A program made the translations under genes and the position numbers. A DNA stretch of 64,000 nucleotides from Blautia schinkii DSM 10518. GTDB lineage: Bacteria > Bacillota > Clostridia > Lachnospirales > Lachnospiraceae. Of the stretch, positions 55,059-63,594 are shown piece by piece. Position 1 is the stretch's first letter, and each line of letters begins with the position of its first letter. The stretch spans positions 30,410-94,409 of the forward strand of contig JNKJ01000026.1 of assembly GCA_000702025.1 (NCBI GenBank), given 5' to 3'. Below the pieces are notes generated by a model, which made no database searches, was not told the origin of the DNA, and saw nothing but the letters and a program-made list of their open reading frames with translations.

Positions 55059-55799
55059 ATGAAACGAGTAGGACTTGTGGTAGCTTATGACGGAACGAAC
55101 TACTGCGGCTGGCAGACGCAGCCGAACGGCGTGACCATACAGGGAGTTCTCAATGAGAAATTGTCCGAGCTTTTGGGCGAGGAAATAGAAACCATAGGCG
55201 CAAGCCGCACGGACGCAGGTGTACATGCACTGGGGAATGTGGCTGTGTTTGACACCAACACCCGTATTCCTGGTGAAAAAATCTCTTATGCTCTGAATCA
55301 GAGACTGCCGGAGGATATCCGCATCCAGCTCTCTGAAGACGTGGAGCCGGATTTCCACCCGCGGTACTGTGACAGTGAAAAAACGTATGAATATCGGATC
55401 TTGAACCGCCGTTTTCCGGTGCCTACGGAGAGATTGTACTCCTATTTTTATCATTACAAGCTGGATGTGGATAAGATGCGGGAAGCCATCTCTTATCTCA
55501 TCGGACGCCATGATTTCGCCAGCTTCTGCGGGGCAAAAGCGCAGGTGAAAACCACGATTCGTACCGTTACCGGCATCGATGTTTGGCGGGATGGGGATAT
55601 CATTACCATCCGCGTGTCAGGGACAGGATTTCTTTATAATATGGTGCGTATTATCTCCGGGACTTTGATTGAAGTAGGCAACGGCCAGTATCCGCCGGAA
55701 CGTGTGAAAAAAATTCTGGAGGCCTGCGACCGCGAGGCAGCGGGGCCTACGGCCCCGGCTCACGGGCTTACGCTGATGGGAATTGAATTTTTTGACTAA
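55059..55799 (+). CDS. truA: tRNA pseudouridine(38-40) synthase
   Basis: 246 residues. It converts U38-U40 in the anticodon arm to pseudouridine. The catalytic Asp52 lies in ASRTDAGVHALG; the second half has TGIDVWRDGDIITIRVSG and FLYNMVRIISGTLIEVG. The start at 55059 is set by AAAGGAGG 7 nt upstream; the open frame to 54972 crosses the repeat element. In most Firmicutes truA stands directly before rplM; here about 6.3 kb separates them. Confidence 0.97.
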   Translation: MKRVGLVVAYDGTNYCGWQTQPNGVTIQGVLNEKLSELLGEEIETIGASRTDAGVHALGNVAVFDTNTRIPGEKISYALNQRLPEDIRIQLSEDVEPDFHPRYCDSEKTYEYRILNRRFPVPTERLYSYFYHYKLDVDKMREAISYLIGRHDFASFCGAKAQVKTTIRTVTGIDVWRDGDIITIRVSGTGFLYNMVRIISGTLIEVGNGQYPPERVKKILEACDREAAGPTAPAHGLTLMGIEFFD

Positions 55800-55846
55800 G
55801 ATGAAACTTTTTTGAATTTCCATTGGGACATTTTCTCAAAACCTTC

Positions 55847-55858
55847 CGTCTAATAAGT
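55847..55858 (+). promoter_or_regulatory. ECF-type -10 candidate before the second sigma gene
   Basis: CGTCTAATAAGT at 55847-55858 resembles the -10 part of ECF promoters (CGTCTAAT). A matching -35 AAC box at the right distance is not clear. A related TCTAATTAG lies before the intact sigma gene at about 6693, which hints at autoregulation. Confidence 0.35.
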
Positions 55859-55924
55859 AAGAGGACACACAAAGGGTCAAATACCCTGCGGGACAAAAAT
55901 CTGTAGATGCAGGAAGGAGCACAT

Positions 55925-56443
55925 ATGGATGATTTAATTAAGAGAGCGAAAGCACGGGATGCAGATGCATTTACCAAGCTTATGCAGTCCCAGATGCAGA
56001 CGATGTATAAGACTGCGCGGTCCATTCTCCAGGATGAGGAGGATGCGGCCGATGCGATCTCAGAAACGATTCTTACTTGTTGGGAAAAGCTGGAGCAGCT
56101 TCGGGAGGACAGATATTTCCGTACATGGATGACCAGGATTCTGGTAAATAAATGCAGGGATATCCTGCGGAAAAAGGAAAATCTGTTTTTTACGGATGAA
56201 GTCCCGGAGGTGGGAGCACAGGAAAGCGGTTATGCTAATCTGGAGTGGGAGCAGGCGCTTGAGGCCTTGGCAGAGCATTACCGAAGTGTGGTGATACTCT
56301 ATTATGTGGAAGGATTTAAAACCTCTGAGATTGCGCAGATCCTTTAGATACCTGAGTCTACTGTACGTACCAGGCTTGCCCGTGCCAGAGAGAGGCTGGC
56401 ACAGGACTATTTTCCTCTGGAGAGAAGGAGGGGTGTGTTATGA
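55925..56443 (+). pseudogene. ECF sigma factor interrupted by an in-frame amber codon
   Basis: Regions 2 (DAISETILTCWEKL, FRTWMTRILVNKC) and the start of 4 (VVILYYVEGFKTSEIAQIL) are intact, then TAG at 56345-56347 stops the frame. Reading on in the same frame gives IPESTVRTRLARARERLAQD and a TGA at 56441-56443 that overlaps the next ATG as ATGA, the coupling expected for an intact gene. The stop falls in the DNA-recognition helix region; the paralogue at 6743 has Asn there (ILNIREG). One base change from Lys, Gln or Glu codons would make it. The truncated 140-residue product lacks half of region 4 and should not recognise -35 sequences. A sequencing error or amber readthrough are alternatives. 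GGAAGGAG sets the start at 55925. Confidence 0.8.
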
Positions 56444-57804
56444 ATGAACGTGAGAAAATGATAAGAAAACAGTCCGGAGAAGCCGAATTGTGCAAAGGTG
56501 ATATTTTAAATGTTCTTCAGCAAGACATCATAATTCCTGATATTGTACAGAAAAAAGCGGCGTCTGCTTTTGAGATGATCCGACAGCAGGCGAATGAGGA
56601 GAAGGGTAAGAATACAGCGGGTAAGCGCACTGAAGGGAAAAGTTTCGTGGAGAAAAGTATTGCAGAGAAAAGTCTCGTGGAGAAAAGTATTACAGATAAA
56701 ATTATTGCAGAGAAAAGTATTGTCAGGAGGAAAACGGCCTCTCAATCTGTAAGGAAGAGAAAAAAGAAAATCGGTATACTTCTCTGTGCGGCTGTGCTGG
56801 CAGCCGGTGCTGTGACGGCAGGGGCTGCGGCATATATGAATTGGACCAGGAGTCTTTCCGAGGGTATGCAGGCGAGTGATGAGATGCAGAGGAACCTGGA
56901 GGATGCAAAAATGGTGGCTCCGGTGAATAAAACTTCGGTGTGTAATGGTATCACTGTCACTGCGGAGCAATCCATTGTAGATAATTACTATGCGCAGATT
57001 ATCTTCCGGGTGGAGGGATATGAGGTTCCGGAAGGGGAACAACCGTCTTTTGAAGATTTGAGCGTTACACTGGATGGTTATGATCCGGTGAGAAATTTCG
57101 GGACGGCTGATTATGATGAGAAGAAAGATTTTAGAAGCCTGGGTGTTTTTTATAACGGTCTGATAGCGGATGAGAACGGACGTCCATTGCGGGCAGACGG
57201 GTCAGTTCCAACTGAGACGGAAACGCTTTCCGAGTATGTCATGGATGACGGCAGTATGGAATATCAAGTCACTTTGAGTAATTCAAGACAAAAGGGAATT
57301 TTTTTCTATAAGGCAATCCATATTGAAATGGAGAATCTGGGGACTGTGGCGAAAGCAACGTATTTTCCGGATTTGGAAGGCACCTGGACCTTTGACTGGG
57401 TGCTTACCGGAAGTGATGAGATGAAAGTATGGGATTTAGATGCCCCAGTAGGCGATACCGGGGTCACGGTGAAGCATGTGGAGCTTTCTCCTATTTCAAT
57501 CAATGTCACTTATAATCTGCCAAGGAAAATACTTCAGGAAAACAGAGCTGCAGGTAATCCCGTTATGGGGGCCTACCCCTTTGATATGCCCGGGGTAAAA
57601 ATGAAAGACGGTACACTTTATCCCATGTTATATCTCGGACCGGGCAGTATGGGGTATATGTCAGAGGAATCCGATGATTATTTTACAGCATTTCCTATTG
57701 ACAGGATTCTGGATGTTTCTCAGGTAGAGGCTCTTATCATTAAAAACGTAAGTGAAAATGAGGATGCTGGCGAAAATAAATATCATGTAATACCTCTGGA
57801 ATAA
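56440..57804 (+). CDS. DUF4179 membrane protein, probable anti-sigma partner
   Basis: 454 residues: a long cytoplasmic part (1-105) with a repetitive stretch at about 65-98 (EKSIAEKSLVEKSITDKIIA type, period five residues), a membrane helix at about 110-130, and an extracytoplasmic DUF4179 domain (MNWTRSLSEGMQASDEMQRN, then NGITVTAEQSIVDN). Its start overlaps the old end of the broken sigma gene. With the sigma factor truncated, it may have lost its partner or may hold the shorter protein. AGAAGGAGG stands before the ATG. It is a paralogue of the protein at 7219-8304. A terminator follows. Confidence 0.8.
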   Translation: MNEREKMIRKQSGEAELCKGDILNVLQQDIIIPDIVQKKAASAFEMIRQQANEEKGKNTAGKRTEGKSFVEKSIAEKSLVEKSITDKIIAEKSIVRRKTASQSVRKRKKKIGILLCAAVLAAGAVTAGAAAYMNWTRSLSEGMQASDEMQRNLEDAKMVAPVNKTSVCNGITVTAEQSIVDNYYAQIIFRVEGYEVPEGEQPSFEDLSVTLDGYDPVRNFGTADYDEKKDFRSLGVFYNGLIADENGRPLRADGSVPTETETLSEYVMDDGSMEYQVTLSNSRQKGIFFYKAIHIEMENLGTVAKATYFPDLEGTWTFDWVLTGSDEMKVWDLDAPVGDTGVTVKHVELSPISINVTYNLPRKILQENRAAGNPVMGAYPFDMPGVKMKDGTLYPMLYLGPGSMGYMSEESDDYFTAFPIDRILDVSQVEALIIKNVSENEDAGENKYHVIPLE

Positions 57805-57814
57805 TGAGAGAGAA

Positions 57815-57876
57815 AAACCGGTGCAAGGTGCTTTCGGGAAAATTCCCTGGAAGTCTTTTGCACCGGTTTCTCTTTA
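57815..57876. terminator. Terminator between convergent DUF4179 and CDF genes
   Basis: AAACCGGTGCAA (57815-57826) pairs with TTGCACCGGTTT (57858-57869), 12 bp perfect, with an inner GGGAA/TTCCC stem, followed by a CTCTTT tail. Runs of A on the left make it usable from both sides. Confidence 0.7.
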
Positions 57877-57923
57877 CTGTACGGTACCGATATTGTGAAG
57901 TGTTATGTGTTGTAACGTTGTGT

Positions 57924-59093
57924 TTAACAATAAGCTCTGTCAATCTGAATCACTGCGAAGTATTTCCCACCGGGCAGGGCGTGGATTTCTTCTTTCAGTT
58001 TATTGATGACATCAATGTCCGTATAATTACTGTCATAAGGCAATACCACATCGAAGATCAGGTTGGTGTGGGTGGGGCCTTCCACCATACGGAAATCGTG
58101 CATGGTAAACCGTGAATCCAGCCGGGTTACCATTTCTGAAATCACACGGTGCATCTCATTGATCTCCTCATTATCTGTGACAATGGGATCCATATGTATG
58201 GTGGCGGAGCATTTGAGGCTTTCTTGCAGTTCATGCTCGATATTGTCAATTTCATCGTGGATGTTCAGGAGATTTCCGTCAGCGGACACCTCTGCATGAA
58301 GGGAAATCATCAGCCTGCCCGGGCCGTAGTCATGCACGATGAGATCATGGATACCCTGCACCATGGGATGGCTGGTGACGATCTGCTCGATCTGACTGAC
58401 CAGCTCTTTCTGGGGCGGCTGTCCGAGAAGCGGGTCCATGGTTTCTTTCATGGTCTTAAACCCTGTGTAGAAAATAAACAATCCTACCAGAATGCCGAAC
58501 CATCCGTCCAGCAGAAGTCCGGTAAGCTGGCTGATGACGGTAGCTGCCAGTACCAGAGTGGTGGATACCGTGTCGCTCAGGCTGTCCATAGCGGTGGCCT
58601 GCATAGCGGCACTTTTGATTTTTCTGCCCAGGCTGCGGTTATAGTAGCACATGTACAGCTTTACAAGGATGGAAGCAGCCAGAATCACCACAACCATCGT
58701 GCTGCTCTCAATAGGCTCAGGATGCAGCAGCTTTTCCACAGAGCTTTTGATCAGCTCAAAGCCCATGATAAGGATTGCCACGGACACAAACAGTCCCGAA
58801 ATGTATTCCATCCGTCCGTGCCCAAAGGGGTGCTCCGGGTCTGGCTCCTGACCGGAGAGCTTGAAGCCGATTAAGGTAATGACAGAAGAGCCGGCGTCGG
58901 AAAGGTTATTGAAAGCGTCCGCAGTGATGGCGATGGATCCGCTGAGAATACCGGCCAGCCATTTACCCAGGAATAAAAGGATATTGAGGCCAATCCCCAT
59001 CGCGCCGCAGAGCATTCCGTAGGCCTGCCGTACCCCGGGCGACTGATAGTCCTCCCGGTTTTTGACAAAAATGCGGGATAAAAAAGTGATCAT
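57924..59093 (-). CDS. Cation diffusion facilitator family metal transporter
   Basis: 389 residues with six membrane helices (about 25-205) and a C-terminal cytoplasmic metal-sensing domain. The helix-2 site is SIAITADAFNNLSDAGSS and the loop HPFGHGRMEYISG, both typical of CDF exporters that swap Zn, Mn or Fe ions against protons; which metal is unknown. The tail beyond residue 300 (PHTN..FDVVLPYDSN) is a second ferredoxin-like domain. The ATG at 59093 has AGGAG 9 nt upstream; an ATG at 59102 abuts that site and is less likely. Convergent with the DUF4179 gene; not in an operon. Confidence 0.93.
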   Translation of the reverse strand: MITFLSRIFVKNREDYQSPGVRQAYGMLCGAMGIGLNILLFLGKWLAGILSGSIAITADAFNNLSDAGSSVITLIGFKLSGQEPDPEHPFGHGRMEYISGLFVSVAILIMGFELIKSSVEKLLHPEPIESSTMVVVILAASILVKLYMCYYNRSLGRKIKSAAMQATAMDSLSDTVSTTLVLAATVISQLTGLLLDGWFGILVGLFIFYTGFKTMKETMDPLLGQPPQKELVSQIEQIVTSHPMVQGIHDLIVHDYGPGRLMISLHAEVSADGNLLNIHDEIDNIEHELQESLKCSATIHMDPIVTDNEEINEMHRVISEMVTRLDSRFTMHDFRMVEGPTHTNLIFDVVLPYDSNYTDIDVINKLKEEIHALPGGKYFAVIQIDRAYC

Positions 59094-59375
59094 TATATTC
59101 ATCTCCTGAAGGTTTGTAATTGATTTGTGGTGTCCTTACTATTTCATGGAAAATAGAACAAATCCAGCATAACAGAAATGGTAACATAATCCTGTGGGAT
59201 TTTCCAGGGAAATATGTCTGAATATTATCAAAAAGGAACATGGACAGAGTTGCGCACATATGCTAAAATAGAAAGAAAATAAGCGGAAAATTGACGGAAA
59301 TGTGAAGGTTTCTAAGAAATATAGTAAAAATTGTATGATTTAGTCTAATTTCCGTATACCATGATGAGGAACCTT

Positions 59376-61010
59376 ATGAGTGAGAAAATAAAAGTTAAGA
59401 AGATTTTGAAAAGTATAAGCTATCGCTATATTGCGGCGTTTTTAATTGTGAATATTATTGCGGCTGTTTTTATTGTGAGACGTGAGAGCGAACATGTGGA
59501 CAATAGTCTGTATGCCCATGGGACACAGGCAAAGGAACAGGTGGAGCAGGTTTTAGATGATTATCGCCATTCTTTTGAGCTATTTTCACAGATGATGTCC
59601 CAGGAAATTAAAAATAACCCGGATCCGGATGATATATGGGATTATCTGAAGAGTATTGATGCAACGATGCTGGAGATTGAAGGGGATACCTTTGACGGCC
59701 TATACATGTATTATAAAGGGCGATATTTATATAGCTGGGATACGCCTTATTCTGAGTATGAGGATACAGGGTATGTGGCGACGGAACGGCCCTGGTATAA
59801 GGATGCAGTGGCCAGCGGTGGAGAGATTGTTTTTACTCCGCCCTATATGAGCTACGCAAATCATTACATCCTTTCTACCATCTCTCAGCTTCAGCCCGAC
59901 GGAGAGACGGTGTTTGCTTATGATATTAGAATGGGAGATATCCAGAACCTGGTTTCTACGGTTCAGTCCTTCGATCAGGAACAGATGATGATTTTTGATA
60001 ATAACGGTACAGTTATCGGAAGTACCAATGAGCTCTATCTGGGAGGAAGTCTGACTTCCGAACTTGAGGATACTGCGCAGACAGTCAAAGCTGTACAGAC
60101 AGCGCTTGATAATGCAGACGGAGACGAGCAGGCAGATAAGCTGAGGGATGAGCTGGAGGCTGCCGAGGCTTTTCATTCTTTCCGTGAGAGTTTTGGAATT
60201 GAGCTTGCACGACTCCTTGAAAACGAGTATAATGTGCAAAGTATTAAGCTTAATGGCAAAAGCTATTATGGGTGCGTGATTCGGGGGCGTGATTACCATT
60301 TCCTTTTATTGGTTCCGGTTTTATCTATGCTGAAGGATACGGTGGCCATATGGCTGCTCCCGATTCTGATCATAGAGCTTCTGCTTGTATATATCCTTGG
60401 ACGTGTCAGCAAGGAGCAGAGGAATCGTGAGCTTAAGGAGGCTTATATAGAGCTGGGTCAGACACAGAAGCGTTTAGAGATTGCTCTCTCTGCGGCGCAG
60501 AAAGCCGCAGCTATTGATGAGCTGACAGGTATGATGAATTTTGGTTCTTTCCGAAAGGGCGTTACCCAAATTCTGGAAAATATGTGTCCTGAGGAACGTG
60601 GTATTCTGATCATGATTGATGGAGACCATTTCAAGCTTATCAATGATAATTACGGGCACCAGATTGGTGATGAAGTCATCAAGCTTTCCGCGCAGATGAT
60701 CATCGGCCGTATCCGTACTGTCGATCTTGCATCCAGGCTGCATGGTGATGAATTTGCGATTTTTGTTTCAGATACAGACGACTATTCGGTTGCTAAACGA
60801 ATTATGGAGGATATCAACCATACGCTGGCAAAAGAGGCGCAGAGGCGTAATATGCCTTCCATTACTATGTCTGCGGGTGCAGTAACCGCCAGACATGGGG
60901 ATACTTATTTGGCTCTGGCCAAGGTTGCGGATGCAGCACTTTACGAGGCAAAGGTTACACATAACGGTGGATTTGCCTGGAAAGATATGACCAGAAAGGA
61001 AAATAAATGA
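59376..61010 (+). CDS. Membrane-bound diguanylate cyclase with dCACHE sensor (variant GGDEF)
   Basis: 544 residues: membrane helix (about 17-34), extracellular dCACHE-like sensor domain (about 35-310; ERPWYKDAVASGGEIVFTPP is a typical CACHE block), second helix (about 315-340), a short coiled coil and a GGDEF domain. The active-site motif reads HGDEF (456-460), so the first Gly is His. An inhibitory site RxxD (Arg447-Asp450) sits exactly five residues upstream, as in product-controlled cyclases. Metal-binding IDGDHFKLIND is intact. It may make c-di-GMP at low rate or be a sensor of the nucleotide. Start at 59376 with GAGG 6 nt upstream. It overlaps the formyltransferase gene by ATGA. Confidence 0.88.
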   Translation: MSEKIKVKKILKSISYRYIAAFLIVNIIAAVFIVRRESEHVDNSLYAHGTQAKEQVEQVLDDYRHSFELFSQMMSQEIKNNPDPDDIWDYLKSIDATMLEIEGDTFDGLYMYYKGRYLYSWDTPYSEYEDTGYVATERPWYKDAVASGGEIVFTPPYMSYANHYILSTISQLQPDGETVFAYDIRMGDIQNLVSTVQSFDQEQMMIFDNNGTVIGSTNELYLGGSLTSELEDTAQTVKAVQTALDNADGDEQADKLRDELEAAEAFHSFRESFGIELARLLENEYNVQSIKLNGKSYYGCVIRGRDYHFLLLVPVLSMLKDTVAIWLLPILIIELLLVYILGRVSKEQRNRELKEAYIELGQTQKRLEIALSAAQKAAAIDELTGMMNFGSFRKGVTQILENMCPEERGILIMIDGDHFKLINDNYGHQIGDEVIKLSAQMIIGRIRTVDLASRLHGDEFAIFVSDTDDYSVAKRIMEDINHTLAKEAQRRNMPSITMSAGAVTARHGDTYLALAKVADAALYEAKVTHNGGFAWKDMTRKENK

Positions 61011-61852
61011 AATACAATAAGGTAATTGTGTTAGGTACGGGGAAATTATTTCTTGACTGTATGGTTTATATGAAGAGCCTTTCGCTCCCTTTTATAGGAT
61101 ATGATACCAGCAGCAGGCCGCAGAAGCTCACGAGGATTCAGGCTGAGAAAAAAGGACTGCCCTATTTTGTAAAGGATTTTTCAGAAGTATGTGAGGAGAT
61201 ACGAAGGGAAGATGGTCAAGTTCTCCTTCTGAGTATTATCAATCCCCGCATTTTGCCGGCAGATATATTGGAAAAGGAAAATATCCTGGCATTAAACGTT
61301 CATCAGGCAATCCTGCCCAGATATAAAGGAAGAAACGCCGAGGCGTGGGCAATCTTCAACGGGGATTCTGAAGCCGGGGTGACTTGGCACAAAATGCTCC
61401 CTGAAGTTGATTCAGGAGAGGTTCTGGCTTTGAAAAAAATTTTGATTTCAGAGAACACGACTTCCTACAGTTTGTTTAGAGAACAGCTCAAGGCTGCATA
61501 TGAGAGCTTCCTTGAGTTTATGCCGGCGGTCTTGAGAGGAGAGGAACACTATGAGCCCCAATTGGCGGGACCGTCGGAATTTCATTACTCATACGAAGCA
61601 CCAAACAAAGGAATACTTGATTTGAAATGGGACGGCAGACAGATCTGCCGTTTTCTTCGGGCTATGGATTATGGCGGTCTTAATGTTTTTCTGCCAGTAC
61701 AAGTGGACACCGTTTACGGGACATATAGGTTTAAGTCTTACCGCATCACTAGGACAACAGATAATGAGGATAAAGGGGTTTTGATAAATGGTGATACCAT
61801 AACCATCTACAAGCCTGGGTACGAAATTTCGCTTCTGAAATGCCGGGCATAA
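61007..61852 (+). CDS. Formyltransferase family protein
   Basis: 281 residues, related to methionyl-tRNA formyltransferase but not that enzyme. The catalytic trio is present: Asn97 and His99 in ALNVHQAILPRYKGRNAEAW, and Asp135 in LPEVDSGEV, with His128 in GVTWHKM. An N-terminal glycine motif (VIVLGTGKLFLDC) replaces the usual start, and the C-terminal 80 residues resemble the FMT C-terminal domain. Relatives formylate amino sugars or small amines, using 10-formyl-tetrahydrofolate. The ATGA overlap with the GGDEF gene suggests that its product is needed with c-di-GMP signalling, perhaps in cell-surface polysaccharide. The substrate is unknown. Confidence 0.8.
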   Translation: MKYNKVIVLGTGKLFLDCMVYMKSLSLPFIGYDTSSRPQKLTRIQAEKKGLPYFVKDFSEVCEEIRREDGQVLLLSIINPRILPADILEKENILALNVHQAILPRYKGRNAEAWAIFNGDSEAGVTWHKMLPEVDSGEVLALKKILISENTTSYSLFREQLKAAYESFLEFMPAVLRGEEHYEPQLAGPSEFHYSYEAPNKGILDLKWDGRQICRFLRAMDYGGLNVFLPVQVDTVYGTYRFKSYRITRTTDNEDKGVLINGDTITIYKPGYEISLLKCRA

Positions 61853-61923
61853 ATCAAATATGCAGCTGTACGGAAATACAGGCGTAAATGTGGAAAAAAG
61901 TTGGAAATTGCGGGAAAAAGTAG

Positions 61924-61952
61924 TTGACAGAAGAGGACGACTATAATATAAT
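61924..61952 (+). promoter_or_regulatory. Promoter of rplM-rpsI
   Basis: TTGACA (61924-61929), 17-bp spacer, TATAAT (61947-61952): a consensus sigma-A promoter, as expected for ribosomal protein genes. Confidence 0.85.
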
Positions 61953-61959
61953 TACTCAA

Positions 61960-62115
61960 TGTGACGTAGTGCGAAAGCTCCTGAGCCAAAGCCCCGGCGA
62001 AGGCGTTTTATCAGCGGTTTCGGACATTTCCGCGATTTTATTGCATTCACGTTCCGATATTACTTATTTTCGCGGAAAAACCGCGGTTGAACAAATTATC
62101 GTTGATAAATAACAG
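61960..62115 (+). ncRNA. Leader RNA of rplM, possible L13 autoregulatory leader
   Basis: The leader between the promoter and the rplM ribosome site is about 150 nt long and foldable: TTTCCGCGA near 62027 pairs with TCGCGGAAA near 62070, and CGCGGAAAAACCGCGG gives a second choice. L13 leaders are known in Firmicutes, but whether this one fits the consensus I cannot test. A small open frame (61924-62112) is most likely chance. Confidence 0.45.
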
Positions 62116-62126
62116 GAGGTAAAACC

Positions 62127-62555
62127 ATGCAGACTTATATGGCTAATCCAGATAAAATCGAAAGAAAATGGTATGTAGTTGACGCTGATGGATGCACTCT
62201 GGGCCGTCTGGCTTCCAATGTTGCAAGCGTTTTAAGAGGTAAGAACAAACCTCAGTTTACACCACACGTAGACACAGGTGATTACGTAATCATCGTAAAC
62301 GCTGATAAAATTAAAGTTACAGGTAAGAAATTAGAACAGAAGATTTATTACAATCACTCCGATTATGTTGGTGGAATGAGAGAAACCACATTAAAAGAAA
62401 TGTTAGCAAAGAAACCCGAGAAGGTAATTGAGCTGGCAGTGAAAGGCATGCTTCCCAAAGGACCTTTAGGAAGAACCATGTACAAGAAACTTTTCGTTTA
62501 TGCCGGACCTGAGCACAAGCATGAAGCTCAGAAACCGGAAGTTTTAACATTTTAA
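62127..62555 (+). CDS. rplM: 50S ribosomal protein L13
   Basis: 142 residues, the standard length ([57 protein letters not shown]). ACAGGAGGT lies 8 nt before the ATG. rpsI follows after 17 bp. Normally behind truA in Firmicutes; here it has its own strong promoter. Confidence 0.98.
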   Translation: MQTYMANPDKIERKWYVVDADGCTLGRLASNVASVLRGKNKPQFTPHVDTGDYVIIVNADKIKVTGKKLEQKIYYNHSDYVGGMRETTLKEMLAKKPEKVIELAVKGMLPKGPLGRTMYKKLFVYAGPEHKHEAQKPEVLTF

Positions 62556-62572
62556 TGAGGAGGTAGAAAACA

Positions 62573-62965
62573 TTGGCTAGCGCAAAATTCTACGGAACAG
62601 GAAGAAGAAAACAATCAATCGCAAGAGTTTACCTGGTACCTGGAACCGGTAAAATCACAATTAATAAAAGAGATATCGATGAGTATTTTGGATTAGATAC
62701 ACTGAAAGTTATCGTTCGTCAGCCGTTAGTGGCAACTGAGACAGACGGTAAATTTGACGTGCTGGTAAATGTACACGGCGGCGGATACACCGGACAGGCT
62801 GGTGCGATCAGACACGGCGTTGCAAGAGCCCTGCTTCAGGCAGACAACGAATACAGACCAGTTCTTAAATCTGCAGGTTATTTAACTCGTGACCCACGTA
62901 TGAAAGAGCGTAAGAAATACGGTCTCAAAGCTGCTCGTAGAGCACCGCAGTTCAGTAAGCGATAA
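62573..62965 (+). CDS. rpsI: 30S ribosomal protein S9
   Basis: 130 residues. The family blocks [33 protein letters not shown] and the C-terminal RRAPQFSKR, whose end reaches the P-site tRNA, are present. The start is a TTG at 62573, with GAGGAGGT 9 nt upstream; no ATG is available before the conserved N-terminus. Last gene of the rplM operon; a terminator follows. Confidence 0.98.
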   Translation: MASAKFYGTGRRKQSIARVYLVPGTGKITINKRDIDEYFGLDTLKVIVRQPLVATETDGKFDVLVNVHGGGYTGQAGAIRHGVARALLQADNEYRPVLKSAGYLTRDPRMKERKKYGLKAARRAPQFSKR

Positions 62966-62992
62966 TTTTTGCAAGACAAAGAAAAATGATAC

Positions 62993-63026
62993 AGCCCCCG
63001 GAAATCCAGTATTTCCGGGGGCTTTG
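62993..63026 (+). terminator. Terminator after rpsI
   Basis: AGCCCCCGGAAAT (62993-63005) pairs perfectly with ATTTCCGGGGGCT (63011-63023) around CCAGT, then TTGCT. Confidence 0.85.
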
Positions 63027-63077
63027 CTATGTTTAGAAACAGTATGAGAGCCTATCAAAATCTATGAAATTCTACCG

Positions 63078-63109
63078 GTAACAGACAAGTAACAGACAGG
63101 TAACAGACA
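63078..63109 (+). repeat. Three 11-bp direct repeats upstream of the RHH regulator gene
   Basis: GTAACAGACA begins at 63078, 63089 and 63100, an exact 11-bp period (one helical turn). It ends 21 bp before the palindromic operator and is a likely protein-binding array. Confidence 0.7.
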
Positions 63110-63127
63110 AACGGCAAAAATAAAATG

Positions 63128-63156
63128 TTGTGTCTTGTACAAGACAATGTTATAAT
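63128..63156 (+). promoter_or_regulatory. Promoter with palindromic operator in the spacer
   Basis: TTGTGT (63128-63133), 17-bp spacer, TATAAT (63151-63156). The perfect 16-bp palindrome TGTCTTGTACAAGACA at 63131-63146 fills the spacer, so a bound protein would block RNA polymerase. Autoregulation by the gene that follows is the simplest reading. Confidence 0.7.
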
Positions 63157-63183
63157 GTAAAAAACGGTAAAAGGGGCGAGAAT

Positions 63184-63594
63184 ATGAGCCGGACAGGGTA
63201 TAAAAATAATCACGCAAAAGAGCATTATGATCAGATTCATTTTACATTTCCCAAAGGAGAGAAATCCAAAATTGAAGCCGCGGCCGCGTCGCTGGGAATG
63301 TCGGTCAACGCTTATTTGTTCGCGTTGGTTTGTGATGACCTGGCTTCCGGAAAAAGCAAATTTGGGGAGAAAAAACAGGGATTCGGTGAAGAGCAGCGGC
63401 GCATGTTGGAAAAATGGCAGGTTCCGAAAAAATATTATGAAATGATTGAGGATATGTCATATACGAAAGAGGAAGGATATTTTATATATTTGAAAGAAGG
63501 GTTTATAAATGACGCGACCGGCAGCAGGAGCATCCATTGTGAAAAGACATCAGAAGTCAGGCGTATTATTGGAAAGACGCATAAAAAACGCTGA
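63184..63594 (+). CDS. Ribbon-helix-helix-like DNA-binding protein (antitoxin-type)
   Basis: 136 residues. The N-terminal part (about 17-55: DQIHFTFPKGEKSKIEAAAA, SLGMSVNAYLFALVCDDL) has the strand-helix-helix pattern of ribbon-helix-helix proteins; a charged middle part and a C-terminal domain of about 60 residues (KYYEMIEDMSYTKEEGYFIY) follow that I do not recognise. The start at 63184 has AAAGGGGCG upstream. An operator palindrome and direct repeats lie just upstream, which fits an autorepressor. No toxin gene follows within 150 bp: the next gene is a transposase. It may be an orphan or the partner may be lost. Confidence 0.7.
   Translation: MSRTGYKNNHAKEHYDQIHFTFPKGEKSKIEAAAASLGMSVNAYLFALVCDDLASGKSKFGEKKQGFGEEQRRMLEKWQVPKKYYEMIEDMSYTKEEGYFIYLKEGFINDATGSRSIHCEKTSEVRRIIGKTHKKR

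Noticed and set aside
56345..56347. Amber codon read as pyrrolysine
   Set aside because: Sigma factors have no need for pyrrolysine, and no pyl genes or methylamine methyltransferase genes are in the window. A nonsense mutation is simpler.
61924..62112. 62-codon open frame before rplM
   Set aside because: It starts inside the -35 box of the rplM promoter, has no ribosome site and no recognisable protein features.
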